Of a stretch of 55,795 nt of DNA, positions 31,951-40,693 are shown one piece after another. The stretch's first letter is position 1, and every line of letters begins with the position of its first letter. The notes beneath the pieces are model-generated. The model made no database searches. It was not told where the DNA came from and saw nothing but the letters and a program-made list of their open reading frames with translations. Position numbers and translations under genes: made by a program. The stretch is from an uncultured Pelagibacteraceae bacterium (GTDB lineage: Bacteria > Pseudomonadota > Alphaproteobacteria > Pelagibacterales > Pelagibacteraceae): the NCBI GenBank assembly GCA_902514665.1, contig CABXRS010000005.1:1-55795 (forward strand), written 5' to 3'.

Positions 31951-33176
31951 TTAAATATAATAAAAAACCCACTGGAAAATATAAAAGTATATTTACCCAG
32001 TTATTAAGAAAATCACCATTTGGAATAGGAAGCAAACTCAAAAAAATTACACACATTATAAAATATTTCATTTCAAGATATAAATTATTTATTTTTTTAA
32101 AAAAAAATATTCTTATTACTTTAAAAAAATAATACAAAAATACTGATATAAAAATTAAGTAAGTGAATATACCAAATTCAGACAATATTTGTGCGTGGTA
32201 ATTATGTGGATGCCATCCACTGCTCGTATATAATTTGAAGTTTTTTGCTCCAACTCCTAGAAATGGACTCTCTTTGAATATATTGTATGAATTTATAATC
32301 TGATCTTGATGAAATTTTGAAAAATAGAAAGTACCTAGGTCATAGCCTGCAATCACTTTTCCTTTTCCCGGTGCCCCAGCTTCATGCCATCCAGGAAAGA
32401 GGATCCCAGATGAATATAGTATACTTTTCATTTTTTCTAACAAATCTGGACTACTGTAAAAAGTTATAGATATTAAAAAAATACCCATCATCAAAAAAAA
32501 TTTTTTAGAAGTAATTAAGAATTTTGACTTAAATAATATAAAAATAAATAAGCTACCTACTAAAAAAATTGAAACTCTCTCTGTTGTTAAAAGTATCAAA
32601 ATTAATAAAAGTAAAACAACTATTGAATTTAGAAAGGATTTTCTCCATTTCAATTTATCTTCAATTATTAAAATTGAAATAAAAAAAATTGGCGAAAGTC
32701 TAGATAGAAAACTTCCAAGCTTTTTTTCCTCTCCAAAAAAACTTGTGACATAGGGCAGGTTTGTATTATATTTTTGAAGTTCTATTAAAAAAAAATTTTT
32801 TCCAAAAAAATACTGAACATATCCATCAATTATTATTAGCATAAAAGTTGAAAAAAAAACTACGCTGAAATTAAATTTAAAGTTTTTAAAGTTTAGAAGC
32901 ACGTAATAAAAAAAAATTGAAAATATACCAAATCGTATATATCCAATACTGTATTTAAAAGATATGTAGTGTTCAGAAAATAGTTAAATTTATTAATATG
33001 AAAAAAATAATAAATATTTTAAAGAAATAATTATTATAATATTTGAATAATTTTAATCTAAAAGTATCTATTAGAAAAAGTAATGAACATAAAATTACAA
33101 TAAGATCAGGTAAGAATGGGCCTGTGATTAATGCTAAAGGTAATAAATAAATTAATTTATGATAATAAAAAATCAT
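31934..33176 (-). pseudogene. O-antigen ligase/polymerase-like membrane protein, split by a frameshift
   Basis: Two reading frames together give one ligase-type protein of about 413 aa. The first (33176 to 32973, 67 aa) has the usual N-terminus LLPLALITGPFLPDLIVIL and ends at a TGA. The second frame is open from 32983 downwards and continues with LFSEHYISFKYSIGYIRFGIFS, then hydrophobic segments. It includes the ligase motifs LLTTERVSIFL, SPFLGVGAKNF and HPHNYHAQILSEFGI. The shift of one base must lie between about 32974 and 32986, so the gene is broken, or the sequence contains an error there. If intact it would join or polymerise glycan chains on the outer face of the inner membrane. A restart at the ATG of 32902 would give a 322-aa remnant lacking the first membrane segments. 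Confidence 0.8.
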
Positions 33177-33209
33177 TTAAAGTTTGTTTATAAAGTTATT
33201 TAATACAAC

Positions 33210-34499
33210 ATGTTTCATATTTTAAAAAATTATATAGATAGAAATTTTAATCTACTATCATTTATTACAGTTTTCTTTTGTTTTGTACCTTTATTTTATT
33301 TTTCAACAAATTATGTGCTTAATGGTTGGGCATATTCAGATGCTCTAATCAATTATTCTGAGGGATTTATCAGAAGAGGTTTACTAGGTGAAATAATTTT
33401 TAATATAAATAATTTTACTAATTTAGGTATACAAAAAATACATGCTTATATTTTTATTTTTTTCACACTAATTAATATTTTTTTTTACATTCTTATTTTA
33501 AGAAATATTTCAAAATTCCGTTTCGTATACATATTTTTACTCTTTAACCCCTTATTATTATTTTTTCCCTTAAATGATACTGGTGGTTATTTACGAAAAG
33601 AAATTTTAATGCTAACATTAATGTTTTTTCATTGTTATTTATGTAATAAATATCACTCAGATAAACTAAGCTTATCTAAATATTTTTTAATATTTAAATG
33701 CTTCATCATCCCAGGAATCATCTTAAATACTTTAATGCATGATATTCAATTATTTTTAATACCATTTCACTTCATACTTACTTTAAATGTAATTGATAGA
33801 GATTTTAAACTTTTAAGTTATAAAAATAATTTTAATAAAAAAAACTTAAACTTATTGTTTTATATTTTTACAACAATTCCATTTTTTATTTTTATTTTTT
33901 TTCCAGCCTCACCTGAAAAGATAAATTTAATTATAAAAAATGTTCTATTAGCTGATCCCCATGCATTTTCAGCCCCTATTAAGCATGTTGCTGATCCTTT
34001 CTTGAGAGCTGCACAAAACAATACAATGTTTATGTTTTCAAAGGATGATTTAGGAACTTACAATCATATATTTAAATATTTTTTTTTATTAGTATTTTCC
34101 ATAGGAACTATTTATTTAATATTTAATAAAGTTCTAAATAAAAATGTTTTAATTTTTAATCATTGGCTTGTTTTTGTTTCTATCGTTCCATTATTTCTAC
34201 TTTTTTTCATAGGTCGTGATTGGGGTAGGTGGATTCATTTAATATCTTTTGCATATTTGTTATTTTATATGCAATTTAATTTTTCAAAAATAAAAAAAAA
34301 ATATCAACTAATTAAAAACAAATATTTAAATTTAATTTTAATTTTGACTTGTTTTGGCTTTTTATCTGTTATTTCTTTACCTCATTGTTGTAAACAGCAA
34401 ACAATTTTTGATGGCTTTTACAAGAATATTTTATTATCCTATAATTTATTTATTAATAATTCAAAATACATAGATGAGACTTTTAGAGAAATAAATTAA
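33210..34499 (+). CDS. Multi-pass membrane protein of unknown function (polysaccharide locus)
   Basis: I do not recognise a characterised family. The 429 aa contain roughly ten strongly hydrophobic segments (for example near 15-38, 80-100, 105-125, 160-190, 215-235, 285-310, 320-340, 375-395). Between the first and second lies SDALINYSEGFIRRGLLGEI, and later loops hold NDTGGYLRKEI and LLADPHAFSAPIKHVADPFLRAAQNN. GRDWGRWIHL sits in a late loop. Charged residues in the external loops and the neighbours suggest a glycosyltransferase-like or polymerase-like role in surface glycan assembly, but this is inference. The start is 33 bases from the divergent ligase-like gene. The end overlaps the convergent GT2 gene by four bases. 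Confidence 0.6.
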   Translation: MFHILKNYIDRNFNLLSFITVFFCFVPLFYFSTNYVLNGWAYSDALINYSEGFIRRGLLGEIIFNINNFTNLGIQKIHAYIFIFFTLINIFFYILILRNISKFRFVYIFLLFNPLLLFFPLNDTGGYLRKEILMLTLMFFHCYLCNKYHSDKLSLSKYFLIFKCFIIPGIILNTLMHDIQLFLIPFHFILTLNVIDRDFKLLSYKNNFNKKNLNLLFYIFTTIPFFIFIFFPASPEKINLIIKNVLLADPHAFSAPIKHVADPFLRAAQNNTMFMFSKDDLGTYNHIFKYFFLLVFSIGTIYLIFNKVLNKNVLIFNHWLVFVSIVPLFLLFFIGRDWGRWIHLISFAYLLFYMQFNFSKIKKKYQLIKNKYLNLILILTCFGFLSVISLPHCCKQQTIFDGFYKNILLSYNLFINNSKYIDETFREIN

Positions 34500-35206
34500 T
34501 TTTTTGAAAATTTAATTTTTAATAAGCCAAGAGTATTTCGAATTATAATACCTGGCAAACTGCTGATTTTATATCCAGCCTCTCCCTTAGTTCTTTTGAA
34601 ATGTCTAATTGAAACTTCTTTAAAATTTAATTTTTTTTTTTTCACAACTCCAACAAAACCCCACCAAAAACCCTCCCGCATTTTTAAAAGTAAACTTTCA
34701 GGTAGTTTTGCAAACGTTTCTTTTTCACCAATAACAAAAGGACAACTTGGATCTGATAATTTTGAAGAAAATAATAAATCATGTAAAATTTTAAATAATT
34801 TACTATAAATTATTCTATTAGCCGGATCATTCCTTGGGCTCCTGTTGCCAAATAAAAATAAGTCTTTTTCAGGAAGTTGATTTATATTTTCTATTAAGGA
34901 TTGAACTTTAATTTGATTGTCGCTATCTGTGCATAGTATATATTTACCATTAGAAGCCTTAATTCCTTCTAATACTGCTTTACTGTAACCTCTTTTTTTT
35001 TCAGAGCTTAGATTTTTAATTGGGTATTTATTTTGTAATTCAACAATTAGTTCTTTAGTTCCATCTGTGCTACCATCTTCAACAATTACAAATTCATGTT
35101 TAATTGTAAAAATATTTTTCAATTCATTATCCCACTCTTTTAAAAGAGTTTCCAAATTGTCGTATTCATTATGAACCGGCAAAACAATTGAAATTAAATT
35201 TGTCAA
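34496..35206 (-). CDS. Family 2 glycosyltransferase (dolichol-phosphate mannosyltransferase-like)
   Basis: GT-A fold transferase using a nucleotide sugar, 236 aa. It has the start SIVLPVHNEYDNLETLL, the VEDGSTDGT segment, KRGYSKAVLEGIKAS, and the metal-binding acidic motif CTDSDNQ (DSD in place of the common DADGQ). NRSPRNDPANRIIYSKLFKIL and GEAGYKISSLPGIIIRN near the end resemble polyprenyl-phosphate sugar synthases. No C-terminal membrane segments are present, so it probably acts on a lipid carrier from the cytoplasm. Together with the neighbours it fits surface-glycan assembly. It is divergent from thyX, with 106 bases in between. Confidence 0.82.
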   Translation of the reverse strand: MTNLISIVLPVHNEYDNLETLLKEWDNELKNIFTIKHEFVIVEDGSTDGTKELIVELQNKYPIKNLSSEKKRGYSKAVLEGIKASNGKYILCTDSDNQIKVQSLIENINQLPEKDLFLFGNRSPRNDPANRIIYSKLFKILHDLLFSSKLSDPSCPFVIGEKETFAKLPESLLLKMREGFWWGFVGVVKKKKLNFKEVSIRHFKRTKGEAGYKISSLPGIIIRNTLGLLKIKFSKN

Positions 35207-35312
35207 GTTTAGTAACTCATAAATTTATTTATTTAGATAGTTTAAATTCAAGTAATTGTAATATAATAATATTATTCGATTCATTAACATTTTATAAAAA
35301 TATATACAAAAT

Positions 35313-36260
35313 ATGAAGTTAACCAAGCAACAATTAGAGGAAATAGTTAATCAACAATCTCAAAGCAATCAAACAAAAAGAGTTACTTCACTTGAGCTTG
35401 AGAAAATTCTTTATGAAGCAATACCAGCTTTGGATCATGGTTTTGTTAGAGTGGTAGATTATATGGGTGATGACAGCTCAATTGTTCAGTCTGCCAGAGT
35501 TTCATATGGAAAAGGAACCAAGCAAGTTTCAACAGATAAGGGTTTAATAAAATATTTAATGAGACATTGGCATAGCACTCCTTTTGAAATGTGTGAAATA
35601 AAATACCACGTTAAGCTTCCAATATTTATTGCCCGACAATGGATAAGACACAGGACAGCAAACGTAAATGAATATTCTGCTAGATACTCCATTTTAGACA
35701 AAGAATTTTATTTGCCTTCAAAGGAAAATTTAGCAGCACAATCAAGTAGTAATCGGCAGGGTAGAGGTGACGTTTTAGAAGGTAAACAGGCAGATCAGGT
35801 TTTAGAACTCCTAAAAAACGATGCTGAAAAAACTTATGATAATTATGAGACAATGCTAAATGAGAGATTTGATGGCTCGACTATAGATGAAAATAAAAAA
35901 GGTTTAGCGAGAGAACTTGCAAGAATGAATTTAACTTTAAATACTTACACACAATGGTATTGGAAAACTGATTTATTAAACTTAATGAATTTTTTAAGAC
36001 TTAGAGCTGATAGTCATGCTCAATATGAAATAAGAGTTTATGCTGATATAATGTTAGATACTGTTAAGAAATGGGTACCAACTACCTATGATGCATTCAT
36101 GGATTACAGAGTGGGTGGAACAGAAGTTTCTGCTAAAGGAAAATTAATTATTCAAAAATTTATAAAAGGTGAAAATATTGACTTAGAAAGTTCAGGTCTT
36201 TCAAAAAGAGAGTGGAATGAACTAATGATTGCTTTCGACCTCAAAGATAAATTGATTTAA
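35313..36260 (+). CDS. thyX: FAD-dependent thymidylate synthase ThyX
   Basis: Methylates dUMP to dTMP with methylene-THF and reduced flavin, the alternative to ThyA. The ThyX motif [11 protein letters not shown] (RHR-x7-S) is at residues 112-122. SARYSILD and the C-terminal [23 protein letters not shown] carry the other conserved residues. The protein is 315 aa, longer than the roughly 230-aa average, with about 45 extra N-terminal residues. ThyX produces THF rather than dihydrofolate, so a cell with it does not depend on DHFR for this cycle. A TATAAT at 35262-35267 may be its -10. The 3' end overlaps the convergent mrp gene by 20 bases. Confidence 0.96.
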   Translation: MKLTKQQLEEIVNQQSQSNQTKRVTSLELEKILYEAIPALDHGFVRVVDYMGDDSSIVQSARVSYGKGTKQVSTDKGLIKYLMRHWHSTPFEMCEIKYHVKLPIFIARQWIRHRTANVNEYSARYSILDKEFYLPSKENLAAQSSSNRQGRGDVLEGKQADQVLELLKNDAEKTYDNYETMLNERFDGSTIDENKKGLARELARMNLTLNTYTQWYWKTDLLNLMNFLRLRADSHAQYEIRVYADIMLDTVKKWVPTTYDAFMDYRVGGTEVSAKGKLIIQKFIKGENIDLESSGLSKREWNELMIAFDLKDKLI

Positions 36261-37065
36261 TTTTGTTAGCGAAATCTAAATATATTTTTGAAATTTCATG
36301 ATCTGGATTTGCTTCTACTAAAGGCTTTCCCTCATCTGATGTTTTCCCTACTTCTGGATTAATCGGTATTTCACCTAAAAATTCTTTTTTAAATTCTTCT
36401 GCAGTTTTTTTTACTCCTCCTTCACCGAAAATTTTATATTTTTTTCCATCATCTCCAATAAAAAAACTCATATTATCTACTAATCCTAAGATTTTTACTC
36501 CAAGCTTATCAAACATTTTGATGCCTCTTTTAACGTCTAAAAGAGCAACCTCTTGTGGCGTAGAAACTATTATTGCTCCGTCCATTTTAATTTCTTGTGA
36601 AAAAGTTAGTTGTGTGTCCCCAGTCCCTGGAGGCATATCAACAATTATAAAGTCGAGATTTTTCCAATTAACTTTCTGGGTAAAAGTTTTAATTGCACTT
36701 GTAACCATTGGGCCACGCCAAATCATAGGTGTTTGTTGGTCAGCTAAGAAGCCAATTGACATGCATTGAATATCATACTTGACAACAGGCTCTAATTTTT
36801 GGCCGTCACTTTTTGGTTTCTCGATAATATCAAACATCTTTGGAATTGAAGGTCCATAAATGTCTGCATCTAATAACCCCACCCTACACCCAACTTGTTT
36901 TAAGGCTAAAGCTAGATTTGTAGCAAAAGTAGATTTTCCAACACCACCTTTTGCGCTAGAAATTGCTATTGTAAATTTAGTTCCTAATATAGGATTTTTT
37001 GTGAATTTTTTAGGCTCAAGCTTCTTTTTCATTGCGGCACTAAGTTCAGGCTTTTTATCTGACAT
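36241..37065 (-). CDS. mrp: Mrp/ApbC-type iron-sulfur cluster carrier ATPase
   Basis: P-loop NTPase thought to deliver Fe-S clusters to target proteins. The deviant Walker A is [10 protein letters not shown] and the switch region is [28 protein letters not shown] and [17 protein letters not shown] match the family closely. No N-terminal DUF59 domain is present. The usual cluster-binding CxxC after NMS is missing ([13 protein letters not shown]), which I recall from some alphaproteobacterial relatives. The frame is open to 37116, next to the hflK start. The ATG at 37065 (274 aa) is chosen because the longer one leaves no room for divergent promoters. Confidence 0.88.
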   Translation of the reverse strand: MSDKKPELSAAMKKKLEPKKFTKNPILGTKFTIAISSAKGGVGKSTFATNLALALKQVGCRVGLLDADIYGPSIPKMFDIIEKPKSDGQKLEPVVKYDIQCMSIGFLADQQTPMIWRGPMVTSAIKTFTQKVNWKNLDFIIVDMPPGTGDTQLTFSQEIKMDGAIIVSTPQEVALLDVKRGIKMFDKLGVKILGLVDNMSFFIGDDGKKYKIFGEGGVKKTAEEFKKEFLGEIPINPEVGKTSDEGKPLVEANPDHEISKIYLDFANKIKSIYL

Positions 37066-37116
37066 ATAACTATCATTACTTGTTTTTTTTAATAAAGACA
37101 CTATATACTTCGACAT

Positions 37117-38220
37117 ATGTCAGATGATTTTAGAGGCAGAGGTGGAAGCCCATGGGGTTCACCTCCAGGTGGAGGAAACAATAATGGATCAGGTAGAGGT
37201 CCAACACCTCCTAACATTGATGAAATCATAAAAGAAATTCAAGATAAAATTAAAAAGTTTTTGCCTGGAGGCAAATCATCAGGAGGCAAATCTATTGGAC
37301 TAATCTTACTAGTTTTAGCTTTTGTTTGGATAGCAAGTGGACTTTATAGAGTTTTACCTGATGAGCAAGGTGTTGTATTAAGATTTGGAAAGTTTGTTAA
37401 AACTACTCAACCAGGATTAAATTATCACATACCTTTTCCTGTAGAAAATGTACTTACACCGAAAGTTACAAAAGTTAATAGAATAGATATTGGTTTTAGA
37501 TCTGAGAGAGATAGTGGTTTTTCAACAGGAGGTGGAGTTGCAGATGTTCCACAAGAAAGTTTAATGTTAACTGGGGACGAAAACATTGTGAATATAGATT
37601 TTTCTGTATTTTGGGTAATTAAAGATGCGGGAAATTTTTTATTTAAAATTCAGGACCCAGAGGGCACAGTTAAAGCAGCAGCGGAAACAGCCATGAGAGA
37701 AGTTATTGCAAAAAGTGATATTCAACCAATTTTAACAGAAGGTAGGTCTAAAATTGAAGTAGAAACTCAAGAAATTATCCAAAGTATTTTAGACGATTAC
37801 GAAAGTGGAATTCAAATTACTCAGGTGCAAACGCAGAAAGCAGATCCACCTGACCAAGTAATTGACGCATTTAGAGATGTACAGGCAGCAAGAGCAGACA
37901 TGGAAAGATCTAAAAATGAAGCTGAAGCATATGCAAACGATGTTATTCCAAGAGCTAGGGGAGAAGGTCAAAAAATCTTGCAAGCTGCTGAAGCATATAA
38001 AAAAGAAGTTGTAGCTAAAGCTGAGGGTGAAGCAAGTAGGTTTGTATCAATATATAATGAGTATAAAAATGCAAAAGTAGTAACTCAGGAAAGAATGTAT
38101 TTAGAGACAATGGAAAAAGTCTTAGCTGATATTGATAAAGTTATTATTGAAAAAAATGCAGGCTCTGGAGTAGTTCCTTACTTACCACTTCCTGAATTAA
38201 AAAAGAAAGTGACTAATTAA
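37117..38220 (+). CDS. hflK: FtsH protease regulator HflK
   Basis: SPFH-domain membrane protein that forms cages around FtsH with HflC and limits its access to substrates. The 367 aa begin with a Gly/Asn/Pro-rich cytoplasmic tail (about 1-30, SPWGSPPGGGNNNGSG). One membrane segment follows at about 63-80 (IGLILLVLAFVWIASGL). The SPFH domain includes PDEQGVVLRFGKFVKTTQPGLNYHIPFP, and a charged helix ends the protein. It adjoins hflC with no gap (stop then ATG). Confidence 0.94.
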   Translation: MSDDFRGRGGSPWGSPPGGGNNNGSGRGPTPPNIDEIIKEIQDKIKKFLPGGKSSGGKSIGLILLVLAFVWIASGLYRVLPDEQGVVLRFGKFVKTTQPGLNYHIPFPVENVLTPKVTKVNRIDIGFRSERDSGFSTGGGVADVPQESLMLTGDENIVNIDFSVFWVIKDAGNFLFKIQDPEGTVKAAAETAMREVIAKSDIQPILTEGRSKIEVETQEIIQSILDDYESGIQITQVQTQKADPPDQVIDAFRDVQAARADMERSKNEAEAYANDVIPRARGEGQKILQAAEAYKKEVVAKAEGEASRFVSIYNEYKNAKVVTQERMYLETMEKVLADIDKVIIEKNAGSGVVPYLPLPELKKKVTN

Positions 38221-39093
38221 ATGAAAGCTGGAAAAATTTTAGGTGGTTTAATTATTGCATTACTTGTTTTAGCATTTTTGTCAGTAATTATCGTTAAAGA
38301 AGTTAATCAAGCTATCATTCTCCAATTTGGTGATCCAAAAAGAATAATAACTAAACCAGGACTAAATTTTAAAATTCCATTTATTCAAAATGTTGTTTAT
38401 CTTGATAAAAGAATATTAAACTTGGATACACCTCCAGAGGAAGTAATTGCCTCTGACCAAAAACGTTTAATTGTTGATGCATTTGCAAGATTTAAAATAG
38501 TTGATCCGTTGCAATTTTATATTTCTGTTGGAGATGAAAGAGTTGCGAGATCAAGATTATCTACAATTATAAACTCACGAATTAGAAATGTTTTGGGTCA
38601 AGAAGAATTACAAACTTTACTGTCTCAAGATAGATCAAAACAAATGTCTTTGATTAAAGAAGGTGTAAATAATGAAGCTAAAAATTTTGGAATTACAATT
38701 GTGGATGTAAGAATTAAAAGAGCTGATCTTCCACAAGCAAACAGTGATGCAATTTATAGAAGAATGCAAACAGAGAGGGAAAGAGAAGCAAAAGAATTTA
38801 GAGCAAAAGGTGCAGAGATGGCAGTTACTATCACTTCAACTGCAGATAAAGAAGTAACAGTTATTTTAGCAGAATCCCAAAAACAATCAGAGATTATGAA
38901 AGGGGAAGGTGATGGTTTGAGAAACAAAATCTTTGCTGATGCCTTTGGTCAAGATCCTGAATTTTTTGCATTTTATAGAGCAATGCAGGCCTACGAAAAG
39001 GCATTAATTGGTGGTGAAACTTCTTTAATTTTATCTCCTGATAGTGAATTCTTCAAATTTTTTGGAAATATAAAACCTGAAATCCAACAATAA
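38221..39093 (+). CDS. hflC: FtsH protease regulator HflC
   Basis: Partner of HflK in the periplasm-facing membrane complex, 290 aa. It has a membrane segment at about 6-25 (LGGLIIALLVLAFLSVIIV) and the SPFH core with NQAIILQFGDPKRIITKPGLNFKIPF. Later it has IVDVRIKRADLPQANSDAIYRRMQTERERE and a charged helical C-terminus. The ATG is right after the hflK stop. Seven bases downstream begins the small DUF2065 gene. Confidence 0.94.
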   Translation: MKAGKILGGLIIALLVLAFLSVIIVKEVNQAIILQFGDPKRIITKPGLNFKIPFIQNVVYLDKRILNLDTPPEEVIASDQKRLIVDAFARFKIVDPLQFYISVGDERVARSRLSTIINSRIRNVLGQEELQTLLSQDRSKQMSLIKEGVNNEAKNFGITIVDVRIKRADLPQANSDAIYRRMQTEREREAKEFRAKGAEMAVTITSTADKEVTVILAESQKQSEIMKGEGDGLRNKIFADAFGQDPEFFAFYRAMQAYEKALIGGETSLILSPDSEFFKFFGNIKPEIQQ

Positions 39094-39100
39094 CCTTTAA

Positions 39101-39286
39101 ATGAATGAGCTAGTCATAGCTTTTGGTTTATTCTTATTCATTGAGGGAATTTTATATGCCATATTTCCAGCAAAAATGAAAAATATGTTAAAAAAATTAG
39201 AACTTGTTAAAGATAGTCAATTGAGATCTGGAGGACTTATCTTTGCAATTATAGGATTTATAATTATTTATTATATAAAAAGTTAA
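39101..39286 (+). CDS. Small membrane protein, DUF2065 (YjeT-like)
   Basis: Only 61 aa, with two membrane segments (about residues 3-22 and 43-60) around a short basic loop (AKMKNMLKKLELVKDSQLRSGG). The pattern FGLFLFIEGILYAIFPAKM is that of DUF2065. In E. coli the homologue YjeT also sits after hflC. The function is not known. Given its place between hflC and a DegP-type protease, a link to membrane quality control is plausible (inference). Confidence 0.85.
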   Translation: MNELVIAFGLFLFIEGILYAIFPAKMKNMLKKLELVKDSQLRSGGLIFAIIGFIIIYYIKS

Positions 39287-39287
39287 A

Positions 39288-40691
39288 ATGAAAAAATTCA
39301 AAATTATCTTTCTAACTATAGTTTTATCCTTAAGTTTTATAACACAATCTTACTCTAAACCTGTTCCAGAATCTTTTGCTGATCTTGCTGAAGAATTAAT
39401 GCCATCGGTTGTAAATATTTCAACATCAACTACTGTAGTTACAAAATCTAATCCATTTCCTTTTCAATTACCTCCAGGATCACCTCTTGAAGACATGTTT
39501 AAAGGAAATCCAAAAGAAAGACAATCAGCTGCATTAGGATCAGGATTTATAATCGATGAAAAAGGGATAGTTATAACTAACAATCATGTAATACAAGATG
39601 CTGACGACATAATTGTTAGAGTAAATGGTGATCAAGAATTTAAAGCAAAAGTTTTAGGCGCTGATCCACTGATGGATATAGCTGTTTTACAGTTAGAAAC
39701 AGACGAAAAGTTTATACCCGTTTCCTTTGGTGACTCTGACAAGGCTAGAATAGGTGATTGGGTGATTGCTATTGGAAATCCATTTGGTTTAGGGGGCACA
39801 GTTACAGCTGGAATTATTTCAGCAAGAAACAGATCAATTGGACTATCTAGATATGAAGATTTTATTCAGACAGATGCATCAATTAATTCAGGAAATTCTG
39901 GTGGACCCTTATTTGATATGGAGGGAAATGTTATAGGAATTAATACTGCTATTTTAGGTCGAAATGGTTCTATTGGTATTGGATTTTCAATTCCATCGAA
40001 CAGTGCTCAAATTGTAATTAATCAACTGATAGAATTTGGAGAAACTAAAAGAGGATGGTTGGGTGTAAGAATACAAGATGTCACAAAAGAAATTGCAGAG
40101 GTTGAAAAATTAGACAAACCAAGAGGTGCTCTAGTTGCAAGTGTTGCAGAAAACAGCCCATCTGAAAAAGCTGGAATAAAAGCTGGTGACATTATTTTAG
40201 AATTTAATGGTAAAAAAATTAATCAAATGAAAGAACTACCAGCAATAGTTGCTAGAACACAAGTTGGTAAGAATGTTGAAGTAAAAATATGGAGAGATAA
40301 CAAAGAAATTATAAAAAACGTTCTCTTAGGAAGACTTGAAACATCTGAAGATTTTAAAGTTAGTGAAAAACAAAACACAATAGATACAAGTGATCAAATT
40401 GAAGATCTAAAAATAACAGTAAGATCTCTTAACAAAGAAGATATAAAAAATCGTAAACTACCAAATCAAACCACTGGACTTGTGATTACTGGCATTCAGA
40501 TTAATAGTCCATTAGTTGGTTCAATTGAGGTGAATAGTATTATTGTTGAAGCTCAAAAAGAAAGAATAAAATCTATTGATGATTTAAAAAAAATTACCAA
40601 ACAAGTTTTAAACTCAAATCAAAAAACAATATTACTTGCAATCTATAATAATCAAAATCAGAGAAGATATATTGGAATTAAATTAGACTAA
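39288..40691 (+). CDS. Periplasmic serine protease of the DegP/HtrA family
   Basis: Periplasmic chaperone-protease for damaged proteins, 467 aa. It has a signal peptide (about 1-24, ending YSKP) and a trypsin-like domain with the triad H100 (NNHVI), D130 (LMDIAVL) and S204 (SGNSGGP). One clear PDZ domain starts near residue 255 (RGWLGVRIQDVTKEIAEVE). A second, more diverged PDZ-like region follows at about 370-467. The DegQ/DegP/DegS distinction is not safe from sequence alone. It lies one base after the DUF2065 gene. Confidence 0.92.
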   Translation: MKKFKIIFLTIVLSLSFITQSYSKPVPESFADLAEELMPSVVNISTSTTVVTKSNPFPFQLPPGSPLEDMFKGNPKERQSAALGSGFIIDEKGIVITNNHVIQDADDIIVRVNGDQEFKAKVLGADPLMDIAVLQLETDEKFIPVSFGDSDKARIGDWVIAIGNPFGLGGTVTAGIISARNRSIGLSRYEDFIQTDASINSGNSGGPLFDMEGNVIGINTAILGRNGSIGIGFSIPSNSAQIVINQLIEFGETKRGWLGVRIQDVTKEIAEVEKLDKPRGALVASVAENSPSEKAGIKAGDIILEFNGKKINQMKELPAIVARTQVGKNVEVKIWRDNKEIIKNVLLGRLETSEDFKVSEKQNTIDTSDQIEDLKITVRSLNKEDIKNRKLPNQTTGLVITGIQINSPLVGSIEVNSIIVEAQKERIKSIDDLKKITKQVLNSNQKTILLAIYNNQNQRRYIGIKLD

Positions 40692-40693
40692 TC

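Noticed and set aside
32973..33176. A separate 67-aa membrane protein gene
   Set aside because: Its sequence is the N-terminal part of the ligase-type family, and the next frame continues it, so it is treated as one broken gene.
37117..37230. Low-complexity Gly/Asn/Pro repeats at the start of hflK as a possible repeat element
   Set aside because: This is the ordinary flexible N-terminal tail of HflK proteins.
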